Shown here in pieces: positions 35,115 through 44,440 of a DNA stretch of 64,000 nucleotides. How positions within the stretch are numbered: position 1 is the first letter of the stretch; every line of letters begins with the position of its first letter. A model generated the notes under the pieces. The model did not search any database, had not been told where the DNA came from, and saw only the letters and a list, made by a program, of their open reading frames with translations. Origin of the DNA: CAYUAG01 sp046483025 (GTDB taxonomy: Bacteria; Zhuqueibacterota; QNDG01; CAYUAG01). The stretch lies in the NCBI GenBank assembly GCA_046483025.1, contig JAWODZ010000105.1:1-64000 (forward strand), written 5' to 3'. The position numbers and the translations under genes are program-made.

Positions 35115-37985
35115 GTGATTTCCACTATATATGTGCACAGAGTCAAGGATGATCCAAAGGCAGAAGTGCTTCTGCATCATTTTACTGCTGAAGGGTATCA
35201 TTCTTTACAAAACCTGATTATTGAAAAAGTTTTCCGTTTTGAAGGTATACATACAAAGGAAGCTTTTCAACTAAAACCTCTTTTATGCCATCCCGAAACA
35301 GAAGAAATAGCAGCGCATTCAGTATTGGATGAGAAAAACGGGCCTGTTTTTGAAGTCGGGTATCAAAGGGCAGTTACTGATCCTGAACTTCCTTCCATAC
35401 TCAGAGGATCTGAAGATCTGGGTGTTTCCGGAATTGAATGGGTAAGAATTGCTCATCGGTATCAGTTTAAAGGTATTGATACCACGCAGGCTGAGGAGAT
35501 AGTAAAGCGTTATCTGTATAATCCTCAGGTAGAGACCATAATAAAATCCGGAGAAGAATGGGATACTCTGAAACCAGTAGGAAGTACCGGGCCAGTGACA
35601 AAGGTTGATCTGAGAGGATTAACCAGAGAGCAGCTGATCAGATTAAGTGAAGAAAGAAGATTATTTTTGGATGCAGATAATATGCTGCGAATTCAGGAAA
35701 TAGAAAACAGGATGGGACGGCTGCTTACTGATGGAGAACTGGAGATGTTTGCTCAGACCTGGTCTGATCACTGTTTCCATACCACCTGGAAAAGTCTGGG
35801 TCTTTTAGAAATGTTGAACAAAGCTACGGTAAAAATAGATCATCCCCTGGTTATCTCTGTATTTGAAGATAATGCTGGTGCGGTAGAGTTTTATGATGGA
35901 TGGGCTATAACTGTTAAGGGTGAGACTCACAATTCTCCTACTGCCATAAGCCCTTACGGGGGTATCATGACCAAACACGGGGGAGTAATCAGAGACACAC
36001 TGGGATGCGGGCAGGGAGCTTGGCCCATTGGAGGCAGTACAGTTATGGGGATCGGGGATCCTCGCACCATGTGGGAAGATCTTCCCAAAGGTGTATTACA
36101 TCCTAAAACAATTTTAGCTGAAGCGATCAAAGGCACAGCAGATTATACCAATCCTATGGGAATCCCTATGATGTTTCCCAAATATCGCTTCCATCCTGAC
36201 TATATTGGTAAATGTTTTGCCCTGGGCCATTCAGTTGGGCTTATACCTGCTTCCAGAGCAAAAAAGGGTCATCCCGAATTAGGTGATATTGCTGTACTTA
36301 TCGGGGGGAAAACAGGAAGAGACGGCATTCACGGCGCCACTGTTAGTTCGGGTTCTATGACCAGTGATACTGCTACCGTTGATGCTGCACATGTTCAAAT
36401 CGGCCATCCAATTGAAGAAAGAAAATTTATGGAAGCTATTCCGGTTCTCCGGGACAATAAATGTCTCCGGGCAATTACTGATCTTGGTGCTGCAGGTCTT
36501 TCTTCTGCTGCAGGAGAAATGGGTCAGGAGAGCGGTGTTTGGATTAATCTGGCAAAAGTACCGTTAAAAACAGAAGGAATGTACCCCTGGGAAATATGGA
36601 TATCTGAAAGTCAGGAACGTATGCTGCTCTGTGTTCCTGCTGAAAAAAAAGAAGAAACCCTGGAGATTTTGCAAAGATATGAAGTGCCCTCAGCAGTTAT
36701 AGGCAAGTTCACAGAATCAAAAAGATGTCAGGTAGTGTATGATCCGGAACAGGAAAGAGAACCGGAAGATTTACCTGTAACTCCTGATTTACAAGGGGAG
36801 GTACTTATTGATCTTGATTATAAGGATTTACGAAAAGGATGCAAATTGCCGGGAATATCGGTACAGGAGCCAGAGTCAGAGCATCATACCTTTACTCCTC
36901 CTGCTATTGAAAATGAGAATGATTTTAAAACAGCTGTTACAAATATTCTTTCTCATCTGAATATTTGTGATCAGTCTGCTGCAGGAACCCAGTTTGATAC
37001 TACTGTTCAGGGCAGGACAGTAATCGAACCCTATGGGGATAAAAAAAATTATATGCCTCATGATGTCTGGGTGTCTGCACCTTTACGGGGGAAAAGATAC
37101 GGCTGTGCTGTATCTTTAGGGTACAATCCCTTTTATGGAGAGATTGCACCAGGGAGAGCAGGTAAACTAATAATGGTGGAAGCAATATCAAAGTTAATTA
37201 CGGTCGGAGTTAATTATAAGGATATTGTTCTTTGTGATAATTTTTATACTCCCCGGATAAATTCAGAAGTGGCCTGGATATTAACAAAAATGGTGACTGA
37301 ATGCTGTAATCTTTCTGTACAGTTAGGAACTCCTTTTATCAGTGGAAAAGACAGCTCCAGCGGAACCTATGTCGGCCCGGACGGAAAGAGGATAGATATT
37401 CCGCCTACTCTGGCGGTACTGGCGTTGGGAAGATTAAAAAATGTCAATAAAATAATTCCCAAATCCTGGCAGCGTGCAGGGGACAAGCTTCTGTTTGCCG
37501 GTCCTCTGAGTACTGAACTGGGTGGTTCTGTATATTTTGATACGTTTGACCAACGAGGAACGGATTTACCAGAGGTGAACCCGAAATTTTTAATAAAATT
37601 CTGGAAGAAAATTAACTCTTTACAGAAAAACGGTTTAATAAAGTCATCATCTGCTCTGGAACAGGGAGGACTGATCGTAAAATTATTCGAGATGGCTATG
37701 GGAAGTGGTTTGGGATGTGAAATTAACTTAAAGAATATCATGAGTAATATGAATGCGAATCGATTGGAAAATGTTTTGTTTTCTGAAATGATAGGTTCTC
37801 TTATACTGGAAGTGGATAAGGATTCTGCAGACATTGTGATACAGGAGCTGGATTGTTTAGAACTGGGTCAGATAATCAATGGTTCTCATTTAAATTTTGA
37901 TACAGATAAATTTTCTGCTCACTTTTCTCTGTCAGAACTTATCGAAGTTTGGAAAAAGCCGTTTCCGAACTTATTAAATTTGTAA
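35115..37985 (+). CDS. purL: Phosphoribosylformylglycinamidine synthase: PurS-like repeats fused to PurL
   Basis: The ATP-dependent synthetase subunit that makes FGAM in purine synthesis (956 residues). Small-type PurL is about 740 residues; the extra 160 at the N-terminus form two PurS-like halves (STIYVHRVKDDPKAEVLL...HPETEEI and FEVGYQRAVTDPEL...NPQVETII), so the normally separate dimer-forming PurS appears as a fused tandem pair. The catalytic part includes TWSDHCFHTTWKS, VKGETHNSPTAISPYGG, GHPIEERKF and SGKDSSSGTYVGPDG. The start is GTG with AGGAG upstream. purQ follows after 16 nt and supplies the glutaminase. The fusion is visible in one continuous frame; a role for it beyond complex assembly is not known. 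Confidence 0.93.
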   Translation: MISTIYVHRVKDDPKAEVLLHHFTAEGYHSLQNLIIEKVFRFEGIHTKEAFQLKPLLCHPETEEIAAHSVLDEKNGPVFEVGYQRAVTDPELPSILRGSEDLGVSGIEWVRIAHRYQFKGIDTTQAEEIVKRYLYNPQVETIIKSGEEWDTLKPVGSTGPVTKVDLRGLTREQLIRLSEERRLFLDADNMLRIQEIENRMGRLLTDGELEMFAQTWSDHCFHTTWKSLGLLEMLNKATVKIDHPLVISVFEDNAGAVEFYDGWAITVKGETHNSPTAISPYGGIMTKHGGVIRDTLGCGQGAWPIGGSTVMGIGDPRTMWEDLPKGVLHPKTILAEAIKGTADYTNPMGIPMMFPKYRFHPDYIGKCFALGHSVGLIPASRAKKGHPELGDIAVLIGGKTGRDGIHGATVSSGSMTSDTATVDAAHVQIGHPIEERKFMEAIPVLRDNKCLRAITDLGAAGLSSAAGEMGQESGVWINLAKVPLKTEGMYPWEIWISESQERMLLCVPAEKKEETLEILQRYEVPSAVIGKFTESKRCQVVYDPEQEREPEDLPVTPDLQGEVLIDLDYKDLRKGCKLPGISVQEPESEHHTFTPPAIENENDFKTAVTNILSHLNICDQSAAGTQFDTTVQGRTVIEPYGDKKNYMPHDVWVSAPLRGKRYGCAVSLGYNPFYGEIAPGRAGKLIMVEAISKLITVGVNYKDIVLCDNFYTPRINSEVAWILTKMVTECCNLSVQLGTPFISGKDSSSGTYVGPDGKRIDIPPTLAVLALGRLKNVNKIIPKSWQRAGDKLLFAGPLSTELGGSVYFDTFDQRGTDLPEVNPKFLIKFWKKINSLQKNGLIKSSSALEQGGLIVKLFEMAMGSGLGCEINLKNIMSNMNANRLENVLFSEMIGSLILEVDKDSADIVIQELDCLELGQIINGSHLNFDTDKFSAHFSLSELIEVWKKPFPNLLNL

Positions 37986-38001
37986 GCCAGGAGGTAGTTT
38001 G

Positions 38002-38730
38002 ATGCAGCCTAAAGTAAAAGTTTTGTATGCTCCCGGTATCAACTGTCATTATGAGACAGCAGAAGCATTTCGCATGGTTGGAGCAGATCCGGATTTTTGT
38101 AATCTTACCAGTGATCTTCTTACCGGTAAACAGAAATTAACAGAATGTGACCTCATTGTTATTCCTGGTGGTTTTTCATTTGGTGATCACGTAGCAGCGG
38201 GTAGAATTTTTGCAATAGATCTGATATTCAGACTCAATGAACAGCTTATGGAAGTCCGGGAAAAGCATATACCTATCATCGGAATCTGCAATGGTTTTCA
38301 GATACTTATCAATTCAGGGTTACTTCCGGGGAATAATGATATTGGCAAGCCTGTTGCTATAGTTGACCGCAACAGATCTGCAGTATTTGAGAGCAGGTGG
38401 GTAGATATATATGTGCAGGATACTGATTGTGTGTGGACTCAGGGTATAGATAAACAGAAGCTCCGCATTCCAGTAGCACATGGAGAAGGCCGGATAAGTC
38501 TTCCGGATGATTTTAATGAATCCCGTACAGTCTTTCGTTATGGTTCTGATTCTGGTACTGAGGAATATCCGGAAAACCCCAATGGTTCGGTTAAGGGAAG
38601 AGCAGGGATCTGTGATCCTACCGGGACCATACTGGGAATGATGCCTCATCCGGAGAGAGCTGTCTATCCCTGGTTAGGATCAGAAGACGGGCTGGAAATT
38701 CTTAAAGCTGGTGTTAAAGCGGTGAAATAG
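38002..38730 (+). CDS. purQ: FGAM synthase glutaminase subunit PurQ
   Basis: A class I glutamine amidotransferase (242 residues) giving ammonia to PurL. The nucleophile cysteine is in IIGICNGFQILINSG, the oxyanion region in VIPGGFSFGDHVAAGR, and the His-Glu pair in GMMPHPERAVYPW. The ATG at 38002 has AGGAGG at 37989-37994; a TTG one codon earlier is not needed. It is the second gene of the purL-purQ operon and is followed by a terminator-like hairpin. Confidence 0.95.
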   Translation: MQPKVKVLYAPGINCHYETAEAFRMVGADPDFCNLTSDLLTGKQKLTECDLIVIPGGFSFGDHVAAGRIFAIDLIFRLNEQLMEVREKHIPIIGICNGFQILINSGLLPGNNDIGKPVAIVDRNRSAVFESRWVDIYVQDTDCVWTQGIDKQKLRIPVAHGEGRISLPDDFNESRTVFRYGSDSGTEEYPENPNGSVKGRAGICDPTGTILGMMPHPERAVYPWLGSEDGLEILKAGVKAVK

Positions 38731-38824
38731 TGGTATTAATCAAGTATTTTTTTCTCGTTCGGCAATGAAAAAGAATATTAACGCAGAGCTCGCAAAGATT
38801 GCAAAGTGCTTCGCTTTGTCTTTT

Positions 38825-38887
38825 AACCTCCCGAAGGTTTGGATCCTTTACTTCGTTCAGGACAAGCTCTTCGGGAGGTTTTTATTT
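38825..38887 (+). terminator. Hairpin terminator after purQ
   Basis: Arms AACCTCCCGAAG (38825-38836) and CTTCGGGAGGTT (38869-38880), followed by TTTATTT. The loop is about 30 nt and itself partly paired. The stem is one of the dispersed repeat types of these genomes, so it may be both repeat and terminator. Confidence 0.5.
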
Positions 38888-38906
38888 CAGAATTCCAGTG
38901 CGATCT

Positions 38907-39300
38907 GTCACACTTCAATGAACTCAGTGTGACGGAATACAGTCGATTTTAACATGCCTCACCGGCAGTCAGGGACTGCCTCTAACCGTTGTAAAAACAA
39001 AACTCCGGGTGTCCGAAGGACCCCGGGTGTTTTGCATAACCTTAGAGCAACTTCCAAAATCAAAAATCGTTAATCGTTGGTCGTACATGCATTACTACAA
39101 TTCCCCACCCTGACAGGGCCATGACCCTGTCGAGACTGTCGAAAAAGTCAACTGATGTCTTTGCGAGGAACGCAGTGACGAAGCAATCTCCTTCAGTTAA
39201 TTTAAAAATCTAGGGGATTGCTTCGTAAAAAACACTCGCAATGACATATTTAGGACTTTTTTGATAGCCTCGTCAGGGTCGGCAAACACTTCAGCACATT
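38907..39300. repeat. Cluster of dispersed hairpin repeats
   Basis: The gap 38731-39521 has no gene but several repeat families: GTCACACT...AGTGTGAC (38907-38933, repeated at 50073-50105); ACCGGCAGTCAGGGACTGCC (38961-38980, repeated at 44661 and 50199); CCGGGTGTCC...GGACCCCGGG near 39004; CCCTGACAGGG...CCCTGTCG near 39110 (related copy at 50238-50281); and a stem of TGTCTTTGCGAG / GAAGCAATC with its complement (about 39163-39248), a type common between bacterial genes. This marks the left side of the accessory island that follows. Confidence 0.65.
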
Positions 39301-39445
39301 CCAATCCAGCATGCATTGGAATCCCCGTGGTCTCAAATTCTGTCAGGAGGAATGCAAGGTTAAAACACTCAGTGTCCATATTTGCTTGACAAGGGGAGTT
39401 TAAAAGCTGGATTCAAGAGTGGCAGGGCAAGTGGTAAAATTTTTC

Positions 39446-39474
39446 TTGACTATAAGCATTTCTGAGTTTATATT
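39446..39474 (+). promoter_or_regulatory. Sigma70-type promoter before the HTH fragment and vapBC; archaeal-like TATA just downstream
   Basis: TTGACT (39446-39451), 17 nt, TATATT (39469-39474) is a plausible bacterial promoter. Just downstream, CCGAAAATTATAAAAAT (39483-39499) has the form of an archaeal BRE plus TATA box about 30 nt before the ATG at 39522. Which is used in this host cannot be told from sequence. Confidence 0.45.
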
Positions 39475-39521
39475 ATTAAAAACCGAAAATTATAAAAATA
39501 AATGTCACTTTTATGTTACAC

Positions 39522-39698
39522 ATGAAACAAAATAGTTACAATATCATGATTGTAGAAGCGCTTTTAAAATCAGAAAATCACATAAGAGGGCTTGCTAAAG
39601 CGCTGAATACAAACCAGATGACAACTTCAAGAAGATTAGTGTTGAATTTTAGATTTTTAAGTTTTATCTTATTTAGTAAGAATGTAACATATTGTTGA
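39522..39698 (+). pseudogene. Truncated helix-turn-helix protein, N-terminal fragment
   Basis: A 58-residue frame starting MKQNSYNIMIVEALLK and including HIRGLAKALNTNQMTTSRRL. This looks like the start of a winged-helix DNA-binding domain of a type I associate with small archaeal (DPANN) transcriptional or nucleotidyltransferase-linked regulators. After the recognition helix the sequence turns into unrelated hydrophobic residues (VLNFRFLSFILFSKNVTYC) and stops right before the vapB ribosome site, so the gene seems cut by the arrival of vapBC. A longer frame from 39513 adds three residues. It is probably not functional, but it could still encode a DNA-binding peptide. Confidence 0.5.
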
Positions 39699-39713
39699 AT
39701 GGAGGTGTATACA

Positions 39714-39944
39714 ATGATCAATCCTCGAATTAAAAAAGAAATACTTGAACAACTTGATCACCTTAAATTTGAACAGCAGAATCAAATTTTACAATATATT
39801 AATAATTTAACACATCAAAGAAAACATAGTGTGAACGGGAAAAAACTGTTAGATTTTGCTGGTGAAATTGATGAAGGTGATCTTAAAATAATATCTGATG
39901 TCATTGAACAGGGTTGCGAAAAGGTAAATCCTGATGAGTGGTAG
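39714..39944 (+). CDS. Antitoxin of a VapBC-type pair
   Basis: A 76-residue protein (MINPRIKKEILEQLDHLKFEQQNQILQYINNL...) directly before a PIN toxin gene, which it overlaps by 11 nt. The ATG at 39714 is preceded by GGAGGTG and is chosen over the ATG at 39699. The N-terminal half is helical; the C-terminal half (GKKLLDFAGEIDEGDLKIISDVIEQG) resembles the toxin-wrapping part of antitoxins associated with PIN toxins. The DNA-binding fold cannot be named with certainty. The function is inferred mainly from the gene order and overlap. Confidence 0.7.
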   Translation: MINPRIKKEILEQLDHLKFEQQNQILQYINNLTHQRKHSVNGKKLLDFAGEIDEGDLKIISDVIEQGCEKVNPDEW

Positions 39945-40323
39945 ATATCTACTTGATACTAATATAGTTATTGCTCTTTTTGCCGGTGATCCTTCAGTAA
40001 CACAACATCTTAAAAAAAGTGTTAATATTATTATTCCCAGTATTGTATTGGGAGAACTTTATTTTGGAGCACAAAAATCTGTTCATAAAGAAAAGAATAT
40101 TAATCTTATTCATGAATTTGCTAAAGAATGTGCTGTTTATCACTGTGATGAATTAACAGCTTGGCATTATGGCAAAATTAAGGGTAAGTTAAAAATAAAA
40201 GGTACACCTATTCCGGAAAACGATTTATGGATTGCATCTATCTCAATTCAACATCAGATACCACTTGTTACTCGTGATATGCATTTTAATTCTATTGATA
40301 CATTAGCAGTGATCAAATGGTAG
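39934..40323 (+). CDS. VapC-type PIN-domain ribonuclease toxin
   Basis: A complete PIN-domain toxin (129 residues). The four acidic sites are visible: D in YLLDTNIVIALFAGD, E in VLGELYFGAQKS, D in PENDLWIASIS, and D in LVTRDMHFNSID. Such toxins cut RNA (often tRNA or rRNA) when the antitoxin is lost. The ATG overlaps the antitoxin's stop region, giving coupled expression. The pair lies between a broken HTH gene and the putative archaeal-type promoter of the next gene, so it looks like a recently inserted module. Confidence 0.88.
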   Translation: MSGRYLLDTNIVIALFAGDPSVTQHLKKSVNIIIPSIVLGELYFGAQKSVHKEKNINLIHEFAKECAVYHCDELTAWHYGKIKGKLKIKGTPIPENDLWIASISIQHQIPLVTRDMHFNSIDTLAVIKW

Positions 40324-40371
40324 TTATGTTTTTATATCAGCAGAACTATATAGTAAGAAAAGTATTCACCT

Positions 40372-40402
40372 CCACTAAATAGTAACAAAACCGAAAGCTT
40401 TA
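40372..40402 (+). promoter_or_regulatory. Left copy of 31-nt direct repeat with archaeal-type BRE/TATA element
   Basis: A 31-nt sequence starting CCACTAAATAGTAAC and running through CCGAAAGCTTTA is repeated exactly at 44881-44911. Here it continues into TATATATG, making CCGAAAG plus CTTTATATA, the look of an archaeal BRE and TATA box. The TATA centre is about 26 nt before the ATG at 40429, the usual archaeal distance to a leaderless start. The part ACTAAATAGT is a short palindrome (ACTA/TAGT) and could bind a regulator. Confidence 0.6.
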
Positions 40403-40428
40403 TATATGAGAAAGCTAATATAGGGGAT

Positions 40429-42408
40429 ATGAAAGCTTTTAAGAGTGTAAAGTATGCTTTAGCCGGAGCTGCTCTGTTCCTTAGTTTAGCAGGCGCTGTA
40501 AAAGGCAAAAGCCTTGACAAGGTTGTTGCAGAGGAAGCAGGAAGAACGGTCAGGGTTAAGGTTCTTGATGATTTTAACAATAATCCTCTTGACAGTGCAT
40601 TGGTAAAGTTTGTATGCCAGAATGACACATCCATTGCATATAATGATACAACGAATTCTTCAGGAATGGCGGAGTTTGAGGATTTTAACACAAGCATCCC
40701 TGATGACACAGATGTTCCCCTTGACTATAAGCTGAAGCAGAACTATCCTAATCCATTTAATCCATCTACAACAATACCAATAGACGTAGATAAGTATACT
40801 GATGTTAATTTGAGCATCTATAACATAAGGGGGCAGCTTGTTAAAACCCTTTACGATGGAAACCTCGAACCAGGAGAGCATTACCATACATGGGACGGCA
40901 CTGACAACAGCGGAACAGGAGTGGCTGCAGGAGTGTATATTGCAATGCTGGACAACGGCGAGTCAATAAAGATGATGCTTCTTGACGGCAACACAAACAC
41001 ATCAATGGCTCCAAAGGTAAGGCTTAAGAAAACAAATAATGATATGGATGCAGGCAGGTGGTATGATGTTGATGTAAGCAGAAACAATTATGAGAGTTTG
41101 AGTGATGTTGTTTTTGTGGAAGAAGGCGAAGGCGCGATTGAATTTGTATACAAGCTTACAAGAAACAATGAAGAGCCGGTTATCAAAGCAGAGGTTACAC
41201 CAAAAGAGGCAGCAGTAGGGGACACAGTTACATTCTCTGATTTGGGAAGCTATGATCCTGATAATGACCCGATAAACTATGAATGGATAACAGAAGGCCA
41301 GCATTACTTTACCTCTGATGCAAAGCACGCCTATGACGCAAAAGGAGAGAAGACTGTAACATTCAAGGTAACAGATGAAAGAGGCGCATCAAGTGATACA
41401 AGCTTTACCGTTACTGTGTCAGAGCTGGAGAGGATAGCGCAGGGATTGGTAACAGATATAACCAATGATTCCCTGTTATATGGACAGCCAGTCAGCATTG
41501 CAGGAAAAACAGACACAACTGACGTAGAAGGCAATTTCTCGATTGGGGGCTTAGAGCCGGGAACATACAGAATAAAGGTAGGCACAGGAACTGATTACCG
41601 CACAATGGAAAGAGACGTCACAATCACAGAAGATGATACTACAAAAGTTGGTCCGCAGAGACTTGTTCCAAACAAACCCGGATTAACCGAGTTCCTTGAC
41701 GGGACAGTGTTTGCTGAGAAAGGCTGGTCTGAACCATGGGGAAAATATACGCAAAAATGGGCAAAGAAGGCAGACAGTGTTTGTGTGAACATTGACCACA
41801 TGAATGCATCAAGCCAGCAGCATGCAGAAACATTCATGACTGACCCTGATTTGGCTAGCTCAACATACGGTGTACATGATTACACAGCTCAGGAGATTCA
41901 CAAGGTCGGTGAAGACGAACGCCCAGACTATGGCACACCGGGAACATTTATTTGGGAGTTTATTAATTCTACTCCATTTGCTGCAGTGTACGAAAACCCG
42001 CAGAACAGGGGAAAAATAGATGCCACAGTTGTTAATATACCCAATGGCACAGATTTGGCAACAGCATACCATGAAGGATTGACAGCGATAACCGGGATTG
42101 ATGAAGTTATTGAGGAACTAGAAGGAAAATATGAAAGCGCTCGTAACGAAACAACAACTACACCCTACATGTCAGATAAAGATATAATAATCAACAAATT
42201 CAACCAGGACAGAGACCATAATACATTAGAGGGAGATATTGGACCTTCTTCTGAAGCAGGGCTGGCTAAAGCTGCTCCTGGAAAGCCAATAATCATTTAT
42301 GATGGGAAGGTCGTTGGAGATGAGGATTTAACTCCAAGCCAGATAAGTGCATATCACACTCTTTTGGAGAATTCTGTAAGACCGCCTACATATGTTATCT
42401 TTAATTAA
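40429..42408 (+). CDS. Large secreted multidomain protein with internal FlgD/T9SS-like and PKD domains
   Basis: A 659-residue exported protein. A signal peptide (SVKYALAGAALFLSLAGAVKG) is followed by a carboxypeptidase-regulatory-like module (about 40-85), a module with QNYPNPFNPSTTI and GQLVKTLYDGNLEPGEH (about 100-185) resembling the T9SS/FlgD sorting fold but lying inside the chain, a PKD domain (about 255-325, DLGSYDPDNDPINYEWI), another regulatory-like domain (about 335-395), and an unassigned C-terminal half. The latter contains TAYHEGLTAITG, which could recall a metalloprotease helix but lacks the second histidine. The DNA is visibly less AT-rich than its neighbours and has an archaeal-type promoter element. 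It ends in VIFN, not in a sorting domain. It is probably acquired; its function is unknown. Confidence 0.7.
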   Translation: MKAFKSVKYALAGAALFLSLAGAVKGKSLDKVVAEEAGRTVRVKVLDDFNNNPLDSALVKFVCQNDTSIAYNDTTNSSGMAEFEDFNTSIPDDTDVPLDYKLKQNYPNPFNPSTTIPIDVDKYTDVNLSIYNIRGQLVKTLYDGNLEPGEHYHTWDGTDNSGTGVAAGVYIAMLDNGESIKMMLLDGNTNTSMAPKVRLKKTNNDMDAGRWYDVDVSRNNYESLSDVVFVEEGEGAIEFVYKLTRNNEEPVIKAEVTPKEAAVGDTVTFSDLGSYDPDNDPINYEWITEGQHYFTSDAKHAYDAKGEKTVTFKVTDERGASSDTSFTVTVSELERIAQGLVTDITNDSLLYGQPVSIAGKTDTTDVEGNFSIGGLEPGTYRIKVGTGTDYRTMERDVTITEDDTTKVGPQRLVPNKPGLTEFLDGTVFAEKGWSEPWGKYTQKWAKKADSVCVNIDHMNASSQQHAETFMTDPDLASSTYGVHDYTAQEIHKVGEDERPDYGTPGTFIWEFINSTPFAAVYENPQNRGKIDATVVNIPNGTDLATAYHEGLTAITGIDEVIEELEGKYESARNETTTTPYMSDKDIIINKFNQDRDHNTLEGDIGPSSEAGLAKAAPGKPIIIYDGKVVGDEDLTPSQISAYHTLLENSVRPPTYVIFN

Positions 42409-43886
42409 TAAGGGATTGCTCCCATTGTCGAGTCTGCAGATGAAAAGCAGTCTCCTTCTGTCTGATAAGATACTTCACAACAGAAAGCATCTGAACCGCA
42501 GGGAGCGTGTTCATAACAACCGGGGTCCCATGGCGAAGTGCATATGGGGGAACACTTTCTTGTAGGAACACATTGATTCAAAGTCTTATCCCAAATATAC
42601 TCCATCTTACAGCAATGCGTAGTCCCGTCTGAATCTGGATGCAAATAATCACAGTGATAGCCGTTGCAGCAGTCTGACTGCTCTGTTCCGTCGTAATTGC
42701 ACGGGTCGCTGCTCTGACCGCAGTCTCCAACACACTCCTATACATCAGTAGAAGTCTCTTGCAGCACATCAGTGTCTTCTGAGCAGCACTTGCATACTGT
42801 ACTTTCTGTGTTGCATTTGTAATACTCATAATCATCATCGCCGCAGCAGTCTGTATCACCGCTATCAATCTCTGTCTGCGTGTATTCGCCGTGAGGTTCT
42901 GATTCTCCAGAAACAGCAGAACTGCATACACTGCCGCACATGCTGCTCATACTGTCGCAATCACCCCAGCCGGCTGTTACAAAAGGCATATTGCCCCAGA
43001 CATAACAAATCACACTGGTGTCATTTCCTGAACTGTAAAACTGAACTGCAGATCCTTGTGAATAGCATGTTTCATCAGGACCGATGCAGTCAAAGTCAGA
43101 GCAACACTCCAAAGGATCAGAAGAACTGCAAGTATAGGCTGTTCCTCCGGTAACAGATATCACATCAGAACCCTTCCACGCTACCTCTGAGTTTGTATAA
43201 CACTTATTCTCTATCTCACTATCATCATCACCGCAGCACTCCACTGTTGTTAAGTCACCATATTCACCTACTCCTGTTTCTCCTGCCATTGCATACTGTA
43301 AATCACTGCAGGTTGTGTCATCGCAGTCAAGCCAAACAGAATTAGAGCATGTGATATTCCTGTCGTCACCGCTTTTGTCAATATCAAAGCGGCCGCCGTA
43401 GCATTCCCCATTGTAAACGCACTCATCATCATAAAGACAGCATCCCCAGTCAGCATTGTCAGAGGTGCATGCATCATCGCATTGCCTTGTTATTGCATAG
43501 TCTGTACAGCACTCATCATTAACGCAAACACCGCCTGTGCAAGAGCTTCCATCTAACTTACCAACACACTCTCCAGCTACACAGTCATTATCCACGCAGT
43601 CCCAGCCGTCATTGCAGCAGTCAGTACATGAATCAACACAGTCAACCCAAGAACCGCCGTTGCAGTAATCTGCGTCGCCGTCGCCGTCAATATCGCCGCC
43701 AACAATAGCCTCTCCGTTGCCAGAAGGATTTAATGGTCTTTCTATATCATAAGCTTCATAACAATAATCCCCGAGAACACAATCATCGCTATTAGGACAG
43801 ATTACATAGGTCTGTGCAAAAGCAAGGCTAACCAAAACCAGTGCAATTCCTATCCATGCTGCTTGTTTCAAATTAATCAGGCACAC
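42405..43886 (-). pseudogene. Secreted cysteine-rich protein gene interrupted by an in-frame TAG
   Basis: From a GTG at 43886 the frame gives 382 residues: a signal peptide (LKQAAWIGIALVLVSLAFAQ) and many CC-containing repeats (ECCSDFDCIGPDETC, CCGDDDSEIENKC, TDCCNDGWDCVDNDC), then TAG at 42738-42740. The same frame continues without any other stop for 110 residues of the same cysteine-rich style (ECVGDCGQSSDPC, CCNGYHCDYLHPDS, CKMEYIWDKTLNQC) to TAA. So the gene is 494 codons with one amber. A nonsense mutation is the simplest reading; amber read-through or pyrrolysine is possible but unsupported. Similar cysteine-rich exported proteins are typical of DPANN archaea. It ends 4 nt within the convergent 659-residue gene. 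Confidence 0.7.
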
Positions 43887-44433
43887 CTATTTCATAGTCT
43901 TCATAGTTTTTATATTCATCTGTGGAAGAAAGCACACATTTTTCATTTCCGTTTGTCCATCTCCAATCTCCCAGGAAATCATACTCGCCTCCCATACTTA
44001 AACATGCATCAGAATCATCGTCAGCAGTGGAAACACAGCTATAGCCGTCCCATTCATAATACTCCGGGCAGCACTTGCCTGCAGAACAATGATTTGTTCC
44101 ACAGCAGTCACTATCAGAAGAACAGCTCTCTCCTGATATTGTCCAGCAGCATCCATTGCCCGGGTCCCATTCCTGGCTAGGATTAAGGCAGATGTATGTA
44201 TCCTTCAAGCCTGTCCATACTCCCGGAACATTTTCATTGTAAACATCAACTGAAAATGAAACAGGGTTATTGTCTGCATCAGGACAGCTTCCCACCTCAA
44301 AGGTAACAGTCTTGGAAGTGGATGAAGTAGGACCGTTGTTGCTTGACCATGTACAGCTGCTACCGTAAAGAGCATCAAAGTTATAATGAAGATTTAAAGG
44401 ACTTTCAGAACTGCAGTAACAAACAACCTTCTT
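43873..44433 (-). pseudogene. 5'-truncated cysteine-rich protein, remnant
   Basis: An open frame of about 186 codons, cysteine-rich (CCWTISGESCSSDSDCCGTNHC, GKCCPEYYEW) and of the same kind as the next gene. No start codon with a signal peptide exists: the frame begins directly after a TAA at 44434-44436 with KKVVCYCSSESPLNLHYNF, which already reads like mature protein. The first possible ATG (codon at 44295) would discard clear protein sequence. It therefore has lost its N-terminus, just where the 124-nt nested inverted repeat (44441-44564) begins. Its stop overlaps the start of the following cysteine-rich gene by 14 nt, so the two were an operon. Confidence 0.6.
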
Positions 44434-44440
44434 TTAAGAA

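Noticed and set aside
38731..39521. CRISPR array among the many short repeats
   Set aside because: The repeats are of different families, unevenly spaced and palindromic. There is no constant repeat-spacer pattern and no cas gene in the window.
43873..43886. Overlap of the two cysteine-rich frames as a sign of one frameshifted gene
   Set aside because: The second frame opens with its own signal peptide, so two genes are more likely than one with a frameshift.
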